A stretch of DNA of 48,655 bases from Planctomycetota bacterium (lineage in GTDB: Bacteria; Planctomycetota; Phycisphaerae; Sedimentisphaerales; Anaerobacaceae), in contig VRUK01000035.1 of NCBI GenBank assembly GCA_019456195.1, positions 1 to 48,655 of the forward strand. Direction: 5' to 3'. Position numbers and translations under genes: made by a program. Shown piece after piece: positions 1 through 8,725 of this stretch. The notes under the pieces are model-generated. The model did no database searches. It saw only the letters and a list, made by a program, of their open reading frames with translations, and was not told where the DNA came from. Each line of letters begins with the position of its first letter. The stretch's first letter is position 1.

Positions 1-472
1 TCCAGGTTATCCCGATGGCCGGATGCGTGTCTTCGTAACCCATCGTCATATCTCCATAGACAGGGGTAGGACCGGTTATAACGTCAACATCGTCCTTGCT
101 TTGTTCCTTGTCCTTTTTAGCTTCCTCGACCGCAATGAAGTCTCTCTTCGCACTGACTGTTTCTCGATAGTAGGCCATAAAAAATTTAATGGTGGTCTCT
201 TTCGGGCAAAGGTAGAAGGGATCGAGCCGCACACTGTGCTGAGGACCTTCATGGTCCAGACGACCAGCCTCATCGGCTGGGCTGCCCATTAGAAAACTGC
301 CGCCGGGAATAAGAACCATATCAAAAGAAATCTTTTCACCGTCTTTTGTCGTAACGGTCTCCGTATATTTCTTCGGGGGCTTTTTTGGCGCTGCCATGGT
401 ATTTATAGGCATCATGCCGACGAAATATGCCCCCACAGCGATAACACACATCAATAAACGACTCATACTCAT
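1..472 (-). CDS. Formylglycine-generating-enzyme (FGE-sulfatase) domain protein, partial
   Basis: The gene starts at 472 and runs off the left edge, so only the N-terminal ~157 residues are visible and there is no stop codon. A hydrophobic signal peptide covers residues 1-27 (cleavage near TMAAPK). It is followed by the family signature IPGGSFLMGSP (about residues 55-65) and an HEGPQHSVRLDPFYL-type stretch. These motifs are typical of the FGE-sulfatase/SUMF1 superfamily. True FGEs oxidise a sulfatase Cys to formylglycine; many planctomycete paralogs have lost that role, and the catalytic Cys region is outside the window. An insertion rich in Lys, Glu and Asp (about residues 108-125) is unusual. 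A GAGGAGAC ribosome binding site lies 8 nt upstream of the ATG. Export is likely; the function is only a family guess. Confidence 0.8.
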   Translation of the reverse strand, partial: MSMSRLLMCVIAVGAYFVGMMPINTMAAPKKPPKKYTETVTTKDGEKISFDMVLIPGGSFLMGSPADEAGRLDHEGPQHSVRLDPFYLCPKETTIKFFMAYYRETVSAKRDFIAVEEAKKDKEQSKDDVDVITGPTPVYGDMTMGYEDTHPAIGITW

Positions 473-603
473 ATTCTGTCTCCTCAAAACTTTTCACTAA
501 AAAGTCATACGGCCATTTGTATAAAAGACGTTTTTCACGGCTTTTTATGATACAAAAAAGCAATATTTGTTGTATTTTTTTTCTGCAGCGAGTACCTTCG
601 ACC

Positions 604-1923
604 TCAAATCATTTTCGTAAAACCTGGTTTTGGCACAGGGTAGCTCCCATGAGCACCGGCCTTAGACGGCGGCTCCATATCATCGTGGCAATCTTGAGGC
701 TTTGGAGGATAATAGAAATCAGACTTATTTATTTGCTCCCAGGTAACCTCCTTGCCGGTATAACAGGAAATTTGGCCCATCACGCCGACCATTGTGCTGC
801 GAGTCATATAGTCGCCGTTATTGACTGGATTGCCCGAGCGAATAGCCTTAAATAGTACATCGTGCTCTACCTGATAAGGATTGCATCTGTCCTTCCAGCG
901 CCAGTCTGTTTCACCCCAGATTCGGCACCCTGTAATAGAGGCCTTGCCTTTACTGCCGAGCACAACGCTCGAAGAATCGTTATAACATCCTTTTGTCGTC
1001 CGGCAGAATGCATAAATACGCACACCGTTTTCGTATTCGTAAATCACCGAATGGTGGTCGAACACATCGCCGTAGATAGGTTCGGTCATCGAAGAGCGCC
1101 CGCCCAAACCATGGCATTTCACAGGGACCTCATTGTGCATTACCCAACTTGAACGGTCAAGGTTGTGCACCAGCGACTGGGGCACATCATCCCCGGAGAG
1201 CCAGCGGAAATGGTATTGAGTACTGCATTGCCACTGAAGTTCCGAGAGTCCCGGTTTACGCTCTATGATTACATAAGGGGGGCGGAGGAAGTTCTCCTCA
1301 ATAGCGATTACATCCCCGATGGCGCCGTCATGAATCCGTTTTACGGTTTCAGCATACCCTGTGTGATACCGGCTGTGCAAACCGGAAACAAGGCACAATC
1401 CCTTCCGCTTTGCCCGTTTGGCCGCCCGTTGCAGGAGCTTAATCCCCGCAGGGTCTATGCCGTGAGGTTTCTCTACAAAAACATGCTTACCGGCCCTAAT
1501 CGCGGTCATGGCATGAAGCGGATGGAATTTGGCGGCATTGGCAATTACAACCACATCGGATGACTCAATCACATGCTTATAGCCGTCGAAACCGGCAAAA
1601 CAGTGATCGTCATCGACGATAACCTGATTGCCCTTCTGTTCTTTCAAAATCCTGCGTTTCTCTTTGACCCGGTCCATGAAGATATCACACATCGCAACCA
1701 GCCGCGCACCGGAGTCCGCGGTCAGTGCCTGAGCGGCTGCACCCGTATTTCGTCCGCCGCAACCGATCATACCCACACGAAGGATATCGCTGCCCCCAGC
1801 ATATACGCTGTTACTAATGCCCAGCGTGCCCGTAACGGCAGCCGAAGCCGCAACTGTCGAAGCTTTCAAAAAGTCTCGCCGCGTTGTTCCGGCATCTTTG
1901 CCTGATTCATTCGCACTTGCCAT
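604..1923 (-). CDS. Tat-exported Gfo/Idh/MocA family oxidoreductase
   Basis: This 439-residue protein starts at 1923, where AAGGAGATACT sits directly upstream; the reading frame stays open 53 codons further up but without a ribosome binding site. The N-terminus carries a twin-arginine signal (TTRRDFLKAS) and an Ala-rich hydrophobic stretch, so it should be exported folded with its cofactor. The Rossmann fold begins with VGMIGCGGRNTGAA, and FVEKPHGID matches the EKP motif that holds the catalytic-domain Lys in this family. Family members are NAD(P)-dependent sugar or cyclitol dehydrogenases, and Tat-exported versions are greatly expanded in Planctomycetota. The substrate cannot be told. It is the downstream neighbour of a paralog (2216-3580) on the same strand, with a 292-nt gap holding a long fold-back. 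Confidence 0.9.
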   Translation of the reverse strand: MASANESGKDAGTTRRDFLKASTVAASAAVTGTLGISNSVYAGGSDILRVGMIGCGGRNTGAAAQALTADSGARLVAMCDIFMDRVKEKRRILKEQKGNQVIVDDDHCFAGFDGYKHVIESSDVVVIANAAKFHPLHAMTAIRAGKHVFVEKPHGIDPAGIKLLQRAAKRAKRKGLCLVSGLHSRYHTGYAETVKRIHDGAIGDVIAIEENFLRPPYVIIERKPGLSELQWQCSTQYHFRWLSGDDVPQSLVHNLDRSSWVMHNEVPVKCHGLGGRSSMTEPIYGDVFDHHSVIYEYENGVRIYAFCRTTKGCYNDSSSVVLGSKGKASITGCRIWGETDWRWKDRCNPYQVEHDVLFKAIRSGNPVNNGDYMTRSTMVGVMGQISCYTGKEVTWEQINKSDFYYPPKPQDCHDDMEPPSKAGAHGSYPVPKPGFTKMI

Positions 1924-2054
1924 AGTATCTCCTTGTTTTGTCTTAATTAGACCAATATCGCTTATAAAAGCTGCGATTTTCAGAAGAATCAACCGCTGGT
2001 CCCGGCAAAACCGGAACCGGCGGTAAATCATACAGTAATTCTTTCCTAAACTAA

Positions 2055-2209
2055 GAGTGCCTGACAAAATGAATCGTAGCACCGAAAACGAGCGTTTTCG
2101 TTTCTGGCAAGAAAGGCGAAGCAGGCCATCTGAGGATGGTCGATGCAGCCTGACGCCGTCCAGAAACGAAATAAGCCGTTTGAATGCAGATTCATTTTAT
2201 TAGGTGCTC
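2055..2209. repeat. 155-nt imperfect fold-back (MITE-like or structured RNA)
   Basis: The outer arms 2055-2075 and 2189-2209 are inverted copies matching at 17 of 21 positions, including a perfect AAAATGAATC/GATTCATTTT. A perfect 12-bp stem follows (2096-2107 with 2160-2171, TTTCGTTTCTGG), then GGCG/CGCC (2115-2118 with 2154-2157) and either CAGGC/GCCTG or a small CCATC-tgag-GATGG hairpin. In a plus-strand RNA three of the four outer mismatches become G-U pairs. It fills the gap between two oxidoreductase genes and carries no plausible ORF. It could be a mobile fold-back element or a structured intercistronic RNA. Confidence 0.6.
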
Positions 2210-2215
2210 TATATC

Positions 2216-3580
2216 TTAGTATTCTCTGTCTTTGAGGATACCCGGCTGAGGCAGGGGATATTTGCCGTCGGCGTTAAGCCGTACCGGCCCCACAGAATCC
2301 ATTGCCATCTTGTCAACATCGGGAGCAAACTCATGCCTGCAATTGAGCATATCGTCGAAGGTAATGACCTGACCGGTATGAGCAGCCATACGACCCATAG
2401 AAGTAACCATACTTCCCAAAGCGCCGCGCTTGGCCTCATTGTAAGGCTTGTCCTTACGAATAGCGTCAATAAGGTCGTCCCATTCGAGTTGATACGGATT
2501 TGGCTCGGGCTGCGGGACTCTCCATATCAGGCTCTCTCTGTTCATGTTGTGGCCTTTGTAGGTCCGGACCTTGCCCGGATAATGGCTGTTCGTCGAGATA
2601 ACGGCTGAGCCTTTAGTACCGAGTGCATAACTTGAGAAAGCACCTTTAGCACCATCCATGGCCCGGCCGTAATAAAAGAGTTTCGTGCCATCCGGATAGG
2701 TATATTCAACCGAGTAAGTGTCGAGGTTCTGGTCAAGGGTATTGCCTCGGTAGTGGCGTCCGCCAAGGGCCTGGGCCTCGATCGGCCAGGCGCCTTTCAT
2801 CATTGAACACTCGTCGATTTGGTGAATGTAGTAATCGCTGTACATACCGCCGCTGGCCCACAGAAAAGCGTGGAAACGTGATATCTGGTACAGCGCCTCG
2901 CTCATTCCATCGGGCTTTGGTCCGGCGGTGCATGCGCGTCCGGCCATTCGGTAGGCATGCATTGCGATGATATTGCCGATTTCACCATCATCGATGCGCC
3001 GTTTCAACTCCTGCCGGCCCCTGCAATGGCGGATCATAAGACCAACACCAACCTTGAGGTTTTCCCTTTCCGACTGTTCGGCAAGTTTTAGCATCCTGCG
3101 GGTAGTCGGGCCATCGACTGTAACAGGCTTTTCCATGAAAACATTAAGACCCTTACGAATGGCATACGCAAAATGAACCCAGCGGAAAGCCGGAGGCGTC
3201 GCAAAAATTGCCACATCACCTGCATTAAGGCAGTCCATCGCTTTTTTGTAACCGTCGAAGCCAATAAACTGGCGATCCTTAGGCACATCCATCTGATTGC
3301 CGTGTCTTTTCGTAAGATTCTTGTAGCTGTTGTCAAGCTTACGCTGAAAGACATCTGCCATTGCAACCAGCCTGATACGGCCATTCTTAACAGATAGAGC
3401 ATTCGATGCCGCACCTGTACCCCGGCCGCCACAACCAATCAAGGCTATATTGATTGTGTCGCTGCCGGCTGCATAGATTTTCGGAACGATTCCCGCCCCA
3501 AGAGCAGAAGCCGCGGCAATCTTGCCGCTGGTCTTCAAAAAATCTCGACGTGACGTGTTTGTTTCAATATTTTCACTCAT
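2216..3580 (-). CDS. Tat-exported Gfo/Idh/MocA family oxidoreductase
   Basis: The protein has 454 residues. It begins with a twin-arginine signal (TSRRDFLKTSG) and an Ala-rich h-region ending near KIYA. The Rossmann dinucleotide motif is ALIGCGGRGTGAA, and VFMEKPVTVD contains the family EKP motif. The C-terminal half is the usual Gfo/Idh/MocA alpha/beta domain. It probably oxidises or epimerises a sugar outside the cytoplasm with a carried NAD(P); the substrate is unknown. AGGAGA lies about 10 nt before the ATG, and a consensus promoter sits about 100 nt upstream (3686-3713). It resembles the neighbour at 604-1923, suggesting an old duplication and a shared pathway. Confidence 0.92.
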   Translation of the reverse strand: MSENIETNTSRRDFLKTSGKIAAASALGAGIVPKIYAAGSDTINIALIGCGGRGTGAASNALSVKNGRIRLVAMADVFQRKLDNSYKNLTKRHGNQMDVPKDRQFIGFDGYKKAMDCLNAGDVAIFATPPAFRWVHFAYAIRKGLNVFMEKPVTVDGPTTRRMLKLAEQSERENLKVGVGLMIRHCRGRQELKRRIDDGEIGNIIAMHAYRMAGRACTAGPKPDGMSEALYQISRFHAFLWASGGMYSDYYIHQIDECSMMKGAWPIEAQALGGRHYRGNTLDQNLDTYSVEYTYPDGTKLFYYGRAMDGAKGAFSSYALGTKGSAVISTNSHYPGKVRTYKGHNMNRESLIWRVPQPEPNPYQLEWDDLIDAIRKDKPYNEAKRGALGSMVTSMGRMAAHTGQVITFDDMLNCRHEFAPDVDKMAMDSVGPVRLNADGKYPLPQPGILKDREY

Positions 3581-3685
3581 AATGGGTCTTCTCCTACTGA
3601 TTGATGTGTACTAAAAATGCTAAATTTATTCCTGGAGTTAGCACCTGCTCCTCGCCCAAACGTAGTTTGAACTCAATTGCTGTCA

Positions 3686-3713
3686 ATTATAGTTATAACT
3701 CGGCACTTGTCAA
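3686..3713 (-). promoter_or_regulatory. Sigma70-type promoter for the oxidoreductase at 2216-3580
   Basis: Read on the minus strand, TTGACA (3708-3713) is followed after 16 nt by TATAAT (3686-3691). Both hexamers match the consensus exactly. The predicted start near 3680 leaves a leader of about 100 nt before the gene start at 3580. Confidence 0.7.
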
Positions 3714-3834
3714 GTGTTTTTCCAAGTCAAAACGAGTAAGACAGCCAATCTGGAGAAGTTGAAACTGCCTTTTCGCTGCACTTCTCAACACTTATATCAA
3801 ACAGATATGCTAATACGTAATCAAAAGATTATTC

Positions 3835-3864
3835 TTGACGGCAAGATAGGCAATTTGGTATAAA
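3835..3864 (+). promoter_or_regulatory. Putative promoter for the secreted protein at 4021-6045
   Basis: TTGACG (3835-3840), an 18-nt spacer and TATAAA (3859-3864) form a near-consensus promoter on the plus strand, diverging from the promoter at 3686-3713. The leader is about 150 nt. It contains a purine-rich GGAAGGAGG at 3921-3929 that has no start codon at a useful distance. The ribosome binding site actually used, GAAGGAGG, lies just before 4021. Confidence 0.5.
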
Positions 3865-4020
3865 TATATTGGATATAGTGTGTGCTCATTATTAGATTAC
3901 TGTGGATTTTGCGTTAAATAGGAAGGAGGCTGCATTTTAGATTTTCTTTTTCGTTTGCTGAATTAGAAACAGCCAATCCTAATAAACAATATATGTTTTA
4001 TTTATGAAGGAGGATGTAGT

Positions 4021-6045
4021 ATGGGTAAGATCCAAAATTTAACTATGATTGTTCTTCTGCTCTCGGTTGCAAACGCATGGGGAGCAGGTTTCCTGGACGA
4101 CTTCGATAGACCCAATGGCGATTTAGAGAACGGTTGGGCGACTCAGGCGGATGGGACCATTGAGGTCACAATTGTTGACAACGAGGTTCTCATCGCCGGA
4201 GAGCAGGCAGTCGACTGGGCGAGGTCGGGTCTCTCCCGGGATATTGGGGATGAGACGAGGATATCCTTCGACTTCAAGGAGGGTGACAACTTCAATGCCC
4301 ACATCCGCATCGACGATGTGGACACCGGCGCCTTCCTCGAGATCTACACCTGGGGTGGCCCCCTCATCGAGGCCAATAGCGAAGATGGCAGTTGGCCTGG
4401 CTGGACCGACATCGCTGGCTCAGAAATAGTAGCAGGGGAGTACAACAACCTGGTGTTGGAGCAATTCGGTACAGACTTTATGCTCACCCTTAACGACGTG
4501 GTGGTCGCTACTTTAACGAATACCGCACTGACCAACATCGGCACCGTGCTCATCTCCTGTGATTCGGCTGCCGGTACTGTTGGAAGTCTTCACATCGACA
4601 ATGTGCAGATAGGATTTGTTGACATCGAAAAAGCCAAGGAACCGAGCCCGGCCGATGGTGCTGTCCACCCCGACACATGGGCGAGCCTGAACTGGAAGGC
4701 GGGTGGTTTTGCGACCTCACACGATGTATATTTCAGTGACAATCTCGCTGACGTGGAAGCTGGCGCCGAAGCTGCATTCCAGGGCAATCAGGCAGCGGAA
4801 TTTCTCGTTGTCGGCTTTCCCGGATTTGCATACCCCGATGGTCTCGCTAACGGCACAACATACTATTGGCGAGTTGATGGAGTCAATGAGGCCGATGCGA
4901 ACAGTCCGTGGATAGGCAATGTCTGGAGCTTTGCGGTGCCGCCCAAGACAGCGTATCTACCCGATCCGGTTGACGGCGCCGAGTCCGTAGGTGTAGAGGA
5001 CAGGCTTAGCTGGACTGCTGGTTTCGGTGCGAAGCTTCACACCGTGCATTTCGGTGACAATTTTGATGATGTCAATAATGCAGCCGGAGGGCTTCCTCAG
5101 GGAACGATAGATTATGACCCCGGCACACTTAAAATGGCCACGACTTACTACTGGCGTGTGGATGAGTTCGATATTGTTGAAACATATAAAGGCGATGTCT
5201 GGAGCTTCATAACTGAAGGAGCTGTCGCAAATCCAGCCCCGGCCAATGGCGCTGTTGATGTATCGCAGACAGCGGTTCTTGCATGGACACCGGGTGTCTT
5301 TGGTGCTTCGCATGAGGTTTACTTCGGCACCGATGCAAGTTCACTTGAACTTAAAAGTAGCGGCAACCTTGGCTCCGAAAGCTATGACCCCGGACAGCTC
5401 GAGTGGAATACTACTTACTACTGGCGTGTTGATGAGGCCAATAATGCAAACGCCGACAGTCCGTGGACAGGTCCCCTCTGGAGCTTTGCTACAGCCGACT
5501 TCCTTATCATTGACGATATGGAGAGCTACAATGACCTTGATGAAGGTGAGCCCGACAGCAACAGGATATACCTTGCCTGGCTGGACGGATTCGATAACCC
5601 GGCGATTAACGGCTCAGTCGTTGGTCATGCCAATCTTCCTTTTGCCGAGCAGACTATTGTTCACGGTGGCAATCAGTCGATGCCGATGACCTACGACAAC
5701 GCAGTCGGCAAATCTGAAGCAACCTTGACGTTGACTTCCAATCGTGACTGGACATTCAAAGGTCTCAACACACTAACAATTTGGTTCAGAGGCGCTTCGG
5801 CCAACGCTGCTGAGAATTTATACGTTGCTCTCAACGGCAGTGCTGTGGTCAATCATGATAATCCAACTGCGGCACAGATAGGCTCCTGGACCGAATGGAA
5901 TATCGACCTTCAGGCGTTTGCCGATCAGGGAGTGAACCTCGCCAATGTAACTTCGATTACACTTGGCCTTGGAAACAGGGCTAATCCGGTTGCCGGCGGC
6001 GCAGGTATGATGTACTTCGACGATATTCGTCTCTATGCACGTTAA
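4021..6045 (+). CDS. Large secreted protein with three fibronectin-III-like repeats and a C-terminal CBM-like domain
   Basis: The protein has 674 residues with a cleavable signal peptide (residues 1-22, ending NAWGA). Residues ~23-200 form a jelly-roll-like domain (opens FLDDFDRPNG, closes with LHIDNVQIGF). Three fibronectin-III-like repeats follow at about 205-305, 310-400 and 402-495. Each starts with a P-x-D/N-G-A segment and ends with TYYWRVD and WSF. The C-terminal domain (about 497-674) starts IIDDMESY and ends MMYFDDIRLYAR, a pattern seen in planctomycete carbohydrate-binding modules. No catalytic residues are evident, so it is more likely adhesive or sugar-binding than an enzyme. A strong terminator follows at 6093, and a GAAGGAGGATG ribosome binding site supports the start. 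Confidence 0.85.
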   Translation: MGKIQNLTMIVLLLSVANAWGAGFLDDFDRPNGDLENGWATQADGTIEVTIVDNEVLIAGEQAVDWARSGLSRDIGDETRISFDFKEGDNFNAHIRIDDVDTGAFLEIYTWGGPLIEANSEDGSWPGWTDIAGSEIVAGEYNNLVLEQFGTDFMLTLNDVVVATLTNTALTNIGTVLISCDSAAGTVGSLHIDNVQIGFVDIEKAKEPSPADGAVHPDTWASLNWKAGGFATSHDVYFSDNLADVEAGAEAAFQGNQAAEFLVVGFPGFAYPDGLANGTTYYWRVDGVNEADANSPWIGNVWSFAVPPKTAYLPDPVDGAESVGVEDRLSWTAGFGAKLHTVHFGDNFDDVNNAAGGLPQGTIDYDPGTLKMATTYYWRVDEFDIVETYKGDVWSFITEGAVANPAPANGAVDVSQTAVLAWTPGVFGASHEVYFGTDASSLELKSSGNLGSESYDPGQLEWNTTYYWRVDEANNANADSPWTGPLWSFATADFLIIDDMESYNDLDEGEPDSNRIYLAWLDGFDNPAINGSVVGHANLPFAEQTIVHGGNQSMPMTYDNAVGKSEATLTLTSNRDWTFKGLNTLTIWFRGASANAAENLYVALNGSAVVNHDNPTAAQIGSWTEWNIDLQAFADQGVNLANVTSITLGLGNRANPVAGGAGMMYFDDIRLYAR

Positions 6046-6092
6046 ACCAGAAGCTAAGATTGCATAGTTGATATTGCAGATTTGTATTAACT

Positions 6093-6135
6093 CGGGGCCT
6101 ATACCGATTGATTCGGTATAGGCCCCGCTTGTTTT
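6093..6135 (+). terminator. Rho-independent terminator
   Basis: Fourteen perfect base pairs (CGGGGCCTATACCG, 6093-6106, with 6114-6127) enclose a 7-nt loop, followed by GCTTGTTTT. It ends the transcript of the secreted protein at 4021-6045. Confidence 0.9.
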
Positions 6136-6205
6136 AGCTCAATGGCAGAGGACCTCCACATAAGCCGGGATAAAGTTAAACCAACTCAGCATTTTTGTAG
6201 GGCGG

Positions 6206-7138
6206 CTAACCGAGCACTTGCCGTACGTATTGCCGGCTGATCTTCCAGCTTTCGCGCAACGGTCGCGTGATCTCGAATTTGTTCTCATGCGCCAGCTCGA
6301 TAACCGCAATCCCACTAAACTTAACATCGCGCAAGGCCTCGCCAATTGCCGCATAGTCCATATCACCCTCGCCTAGCGCCTCACTCCAGCGACCATCTTT
6401 GTACTGATCTCGCAGATGCAGAAACACGATTTGCTCTCCGTAGTTTCGAATAAACCACACCGGATCGACACCCCCGCGTACCAGCCAATTCAGATCAGGA
6501 CCCAATTTCGCATCAGGAATACGCGCCAGCGTCCCCTTAAGATCATGAAGATCATCTACCACTTCGTAAGTGTGGTTATGCAGATTAACCGTCACACCGT
6601 GCTTCTCGGCAATGGCCATAATCTTGCGTAACAGATCGGCTTGAATATCAAGCTGCTGCGCCGTCTTTTTCCGAGGCGCCGCCCCAACCGAAACCCCGAA
6701 TGTCTTTCCCTTGAGTTTCGCTAAGTGCCCAATCACAAGCTCCGCATCCTCCAGGACCGCCTCGTACTTATCTCGATTCCACATAGCCCCACTGAACGAC
6801 GTACCGATCACCGGCAATTCATATTTCTGCGAAAGCTCCCCGATACGCTCCACTGTCTCGCGTTTCCGCAGAACATTATGCATCAGTTCAATCCCGTCGA
6901 TCTGGGCGTACTTCAGATCCGAAAAAATCTGCGGCAATATCGGTGTAACGTTATACTCGGGCTGCTTAGCGGCATACACCCAGACATGTGCTCCCACTGT
7001 AATCCTTTTCTTGCTCGAATCGCCAACGGCCCCGACTATTTTCCCACAGCAGCCGATGGACGCAGCCAAAACAGAACCCGCTTGAAGAAAACAACGGCGA
7101 GTCAAAACGGACGACGAATCACGACTATAAATTTCCAT
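6206..7138 (-). CDS. Tat-exported sugar phosphate isomerase/epimerase-like TIM barrel
   Basis: The protein has 310 residues and belongs to the xylose-isomerase-like (AP endonuclease family 2) TIM-barrel superfamily. LTRRCFLQAG near residue 13 is a twin-arginine signal, with two adjacent Cys (IGCCGK) that could be a lipobox variant. Likely metal ligands are visible in NLHNHTYE, GPDLNWL, FLHLRDQ and VIELAHE, matching the His/Asp/Glu set of this fold. Such enzymes isomerise or epimerise sugars; the substrate is unknown. AGGAG lies just before the ATG. It is convergent with the secreted protein at 4021-6045. Confidence 0.88.
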   Translation of the reverse strand: MEIYSRDSSSVLTRRCFLQAGSVLAASIGCCGKIVGAVGDSSKKRITVGAHVWVYAAKQPEYNVTPILPQIFSDLKYAQIDGIELMHNVLRKRETVERIGELSQKYELPVIGTSFSGAMWNRDKYEAVLEDAELVIGHLAKLKGKTFGVSVGAAPRKKTAQQLDIQADLLRKIMAIAEKHGVTVNLHNHTYEVVDDLHDLKGTLARIPDAKLGPDLNWLVRGGVDPVWFIRNYGEQIVFLHLRDQYKDGRWSEALGEGDMDYAAIGEALRDVKFSGIAVIELAHENKFEITRPLRESWKISRQYVRQVLG

Positions 7139-7267
7139 AACAACTCCTGCAAATAATCACTTAATATCCAGTGCCGTATAATAGCAAATCAAATAGTAAA
7201 TATTCAATCGAAAATAGTAAATTGAAATATTGGCCAACCAATAAGTACAACAATCAAAGCACAGATT

Positions 7268-7325
7268 CTATGTCATTTCGACCGAAAGCCTGCCCTGAGC
7301 GAAGTCGAACGGGAAGGATCTTTTA
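7268..7325. repeat. Dispersed REP-like sequence in a 450-nt gene-free stretch
   Basis: The segment from TGTCATTTCGACCG to CGAACGGGAAGG has the look of the short palindromic repeats (core CCTGAGCGAAGTCGAA) found between genes in many environmental genomes. The rest of 7139-7588 is low-complexity: AATAGTAAAT units near 7195-7230 and 7393-7420, and ACTCAACACTCAACACTCAA at 7352-7371. I see no gene or clear promoter in it. Confidence 0.45.
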
Positions 7326-7588
7326 AAATAATTGCCCGAAGGGTTTCCACAACTCAACACTCAACACTCAACGCTCAAAACTAAATCACCCCAATAGTAA
7401 ATAGTCAATAGTAAATAATCAATTGAAAAGCTTGCCCTGCAATTCTAACATTCCCCTGTAAATCATCAATAATATTGTCATCCTCGTATGTCTTTAGCGG
7501 GGACCCAGCATCATTAATCATTTAAATGTGTTTGACCGAATCTGTTTTTTTTTATTGAACAATATCTCTAAAGATGTATCATTAGGAT

Positions 7589-7918
7589 ATGGTAGAGAAT
7601 CGGCAACAGGCAATGAAAATAGCGATTACCGCCCGGCGCAGGCTCCATGATATTTATGGAAAGCACCTGCGTGGTGTTTATCTCTATGGCTCCGCTGCCC
7701 GTGATAAATTGACCCCGGACAGTGATATCGATATAGCAGTCATCCTCGACAAGATACCCAGTCGGTTCGAAGAGCATAAACGAACAAGCAAATTAGGTTC
7801 GGACATTAGCCTCGACTATAACACGGTCGTCCTTTTTTTCTTTGCCGAAGAAAGAGATCTACAAACAGACCGATTTACCATACACAGGGAAATAAAAAGG
7901 GAAGGGATTCCTGCATGA
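7589..7918 (+). CDS. MNT-type nucleotidyltransferase (antitoxin of a HEPN/MNT pair)
   Basis: This 109-residue protein carries the minimal nucleotidyltransferase signature: LYGSAARDKL (Gly34-Ser35) and the metal-binding SDIDIAV (Asp46 and Asp48). MNT antitoxins silence HEPN RNase toxins by adding AMP to them. Length and motif placement fit the family. Its stop codon overlaps the ATG of the next gene (ATGA), the usual arrangement for translational coupling in this system. An AGGAT ribosome binding site is close to the start. The partner is truncated, so this may be a solitary antitoxin. Confidence 0.82.
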   Translation: MVENRQQAMKIAITARRRLHDIYGKHLRGVYLYGSAARDKLTPDSDIDIAVILDKIPSRFEEHKRTSKLGSDISLDYNTVVLFFFAEERDLQTDRFTIHREIKREGIPA

Positions 7919-8169
7919 CGGAAGAAGCACAACTTCATTTTGAGAGAGCCGCCGAATGCGTGGAAGACTCGCGGATTCTTCTCGATAATGAACGACCCGC
8001 TGCTGCTGTTGCTCGGGCCTATTATGCTATGTTTCACGCTGCTACAGCAGTATTGTCTTGCTTTCGATATGACTTATTTGTTCTTGCTTATAAAAAAAGA
8101 CCTCATAACATTTGTTACAAGGAAGTTATTGCCATTCGTTTTATATTAGCCACTCAACTACCCATTTAA
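7915..8169 (+). pseudogene. Truncated HEPN-domain protein (toxin remnant)
   Basis: The first ~50 of 84 residues match a HEPN domain (helical, with VARAYYAMFHAATAVLS). After residue 50 the sequence stops looking like the family and becomes AT-rich and unrelated. HEPN toxins of this class are about 120-140 residues, and their Rx4-6H catalytic motif lies in the missing part, so an active RNase is unlikely. The break near 8065 suggests a deletion or recombination. The start overlaps the MNT stop codon. A shortened, non-toxic HEPN with another role cannot be excluded. Confidence 0.65.
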
Positions 8170-8209
8170 GGATGTTAAATGGCCATAGAATAGACGAACT
8201 AATAATGTC

Positions 8210-8725
8210 TTACCCAACAAGCTCTTTAACTTGCTCAAGGACTTTGATTTTAACATCTTCAGAATTGATCCGTCCTTTACTGATACCTTCCTGAATGTAT
8301 TGAGCAACATCTTTTCGCGGAATTCGGTCAACCAATACCTTTTGCTCTTCAGAGATTTTTTTTAATATGATCTGGGTTAATTGGAGAAGCCTTTGGGCAG
8401 AGATTTCAACCAAATCAAGATGGAATTGATTCAATTCGGAGTCAGGACATCTGCCCACTGTTTGAGTGGCTTTTATTCCAATATCGTCAACTATTGTTGA
8501 ATCCAATAATACGAACTCGAAATCTTCTAATTTATTTTTTTTTATCGATAAGGCTACAGCTAACCATTTGATGCGGGAACTATCATCATCAACAATCCAG
8601 ACCGACATCGTATTGCTTCCAATACGAAAACCAAAAATGGGGTCAGCAGGTATCTCGCCTTCTCTAAGCCAATCTGGCCTGTTTAACCATTTGTTAAACT
8701 TTGTACCGTGCAATAAGATTGGCAC
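8210..8725 (-). CDS. Hypothetical protein, third gene of a three-gene cassette
   Basis: A 171-residue protein I do not recognise. It starts with GTG at 8725 inside the end of the upstream gene (43-nt overlap); GGAGG lies 10 nt before that GTG. The N-terminal half looks like a beta-rich domain (FGFRIGSNTMSVWIVDDD), and the C-terminal half (from about residue 95) is helical and charged. There is no signal peptide or membrane segment, so it is probably cytoplasmic. Tight overlap with 8683-9570 and 9567-10346 implies co-translation and a shared job. Codon use is more AT-rich than in the sugar genes, which fits horizontal transfer. Confidence 0.7.
   Translation of the reverse strand: MPILLHGTKFNKWLNRPDWLREGEIPADPIFGFRIGSNTMSVWIVDDDSSRIKWLAVALSIKKNKLEDFEFVLLDSTIVDDIGIKATQTVGRCPDSELNQFHLDLVEISAQRLLQLTQIILKKISEEQKVLVDRIPRKDVAQYIQEGISKGRINSEDVKIKVLEQVKELVG

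Noticed and set aside
4957..5313. 118-codon minus-strand frame inside the fibronectin-like gene
   Set aside because: It is antisense to a gene with clear domain repeats and has no ribosome binding site.
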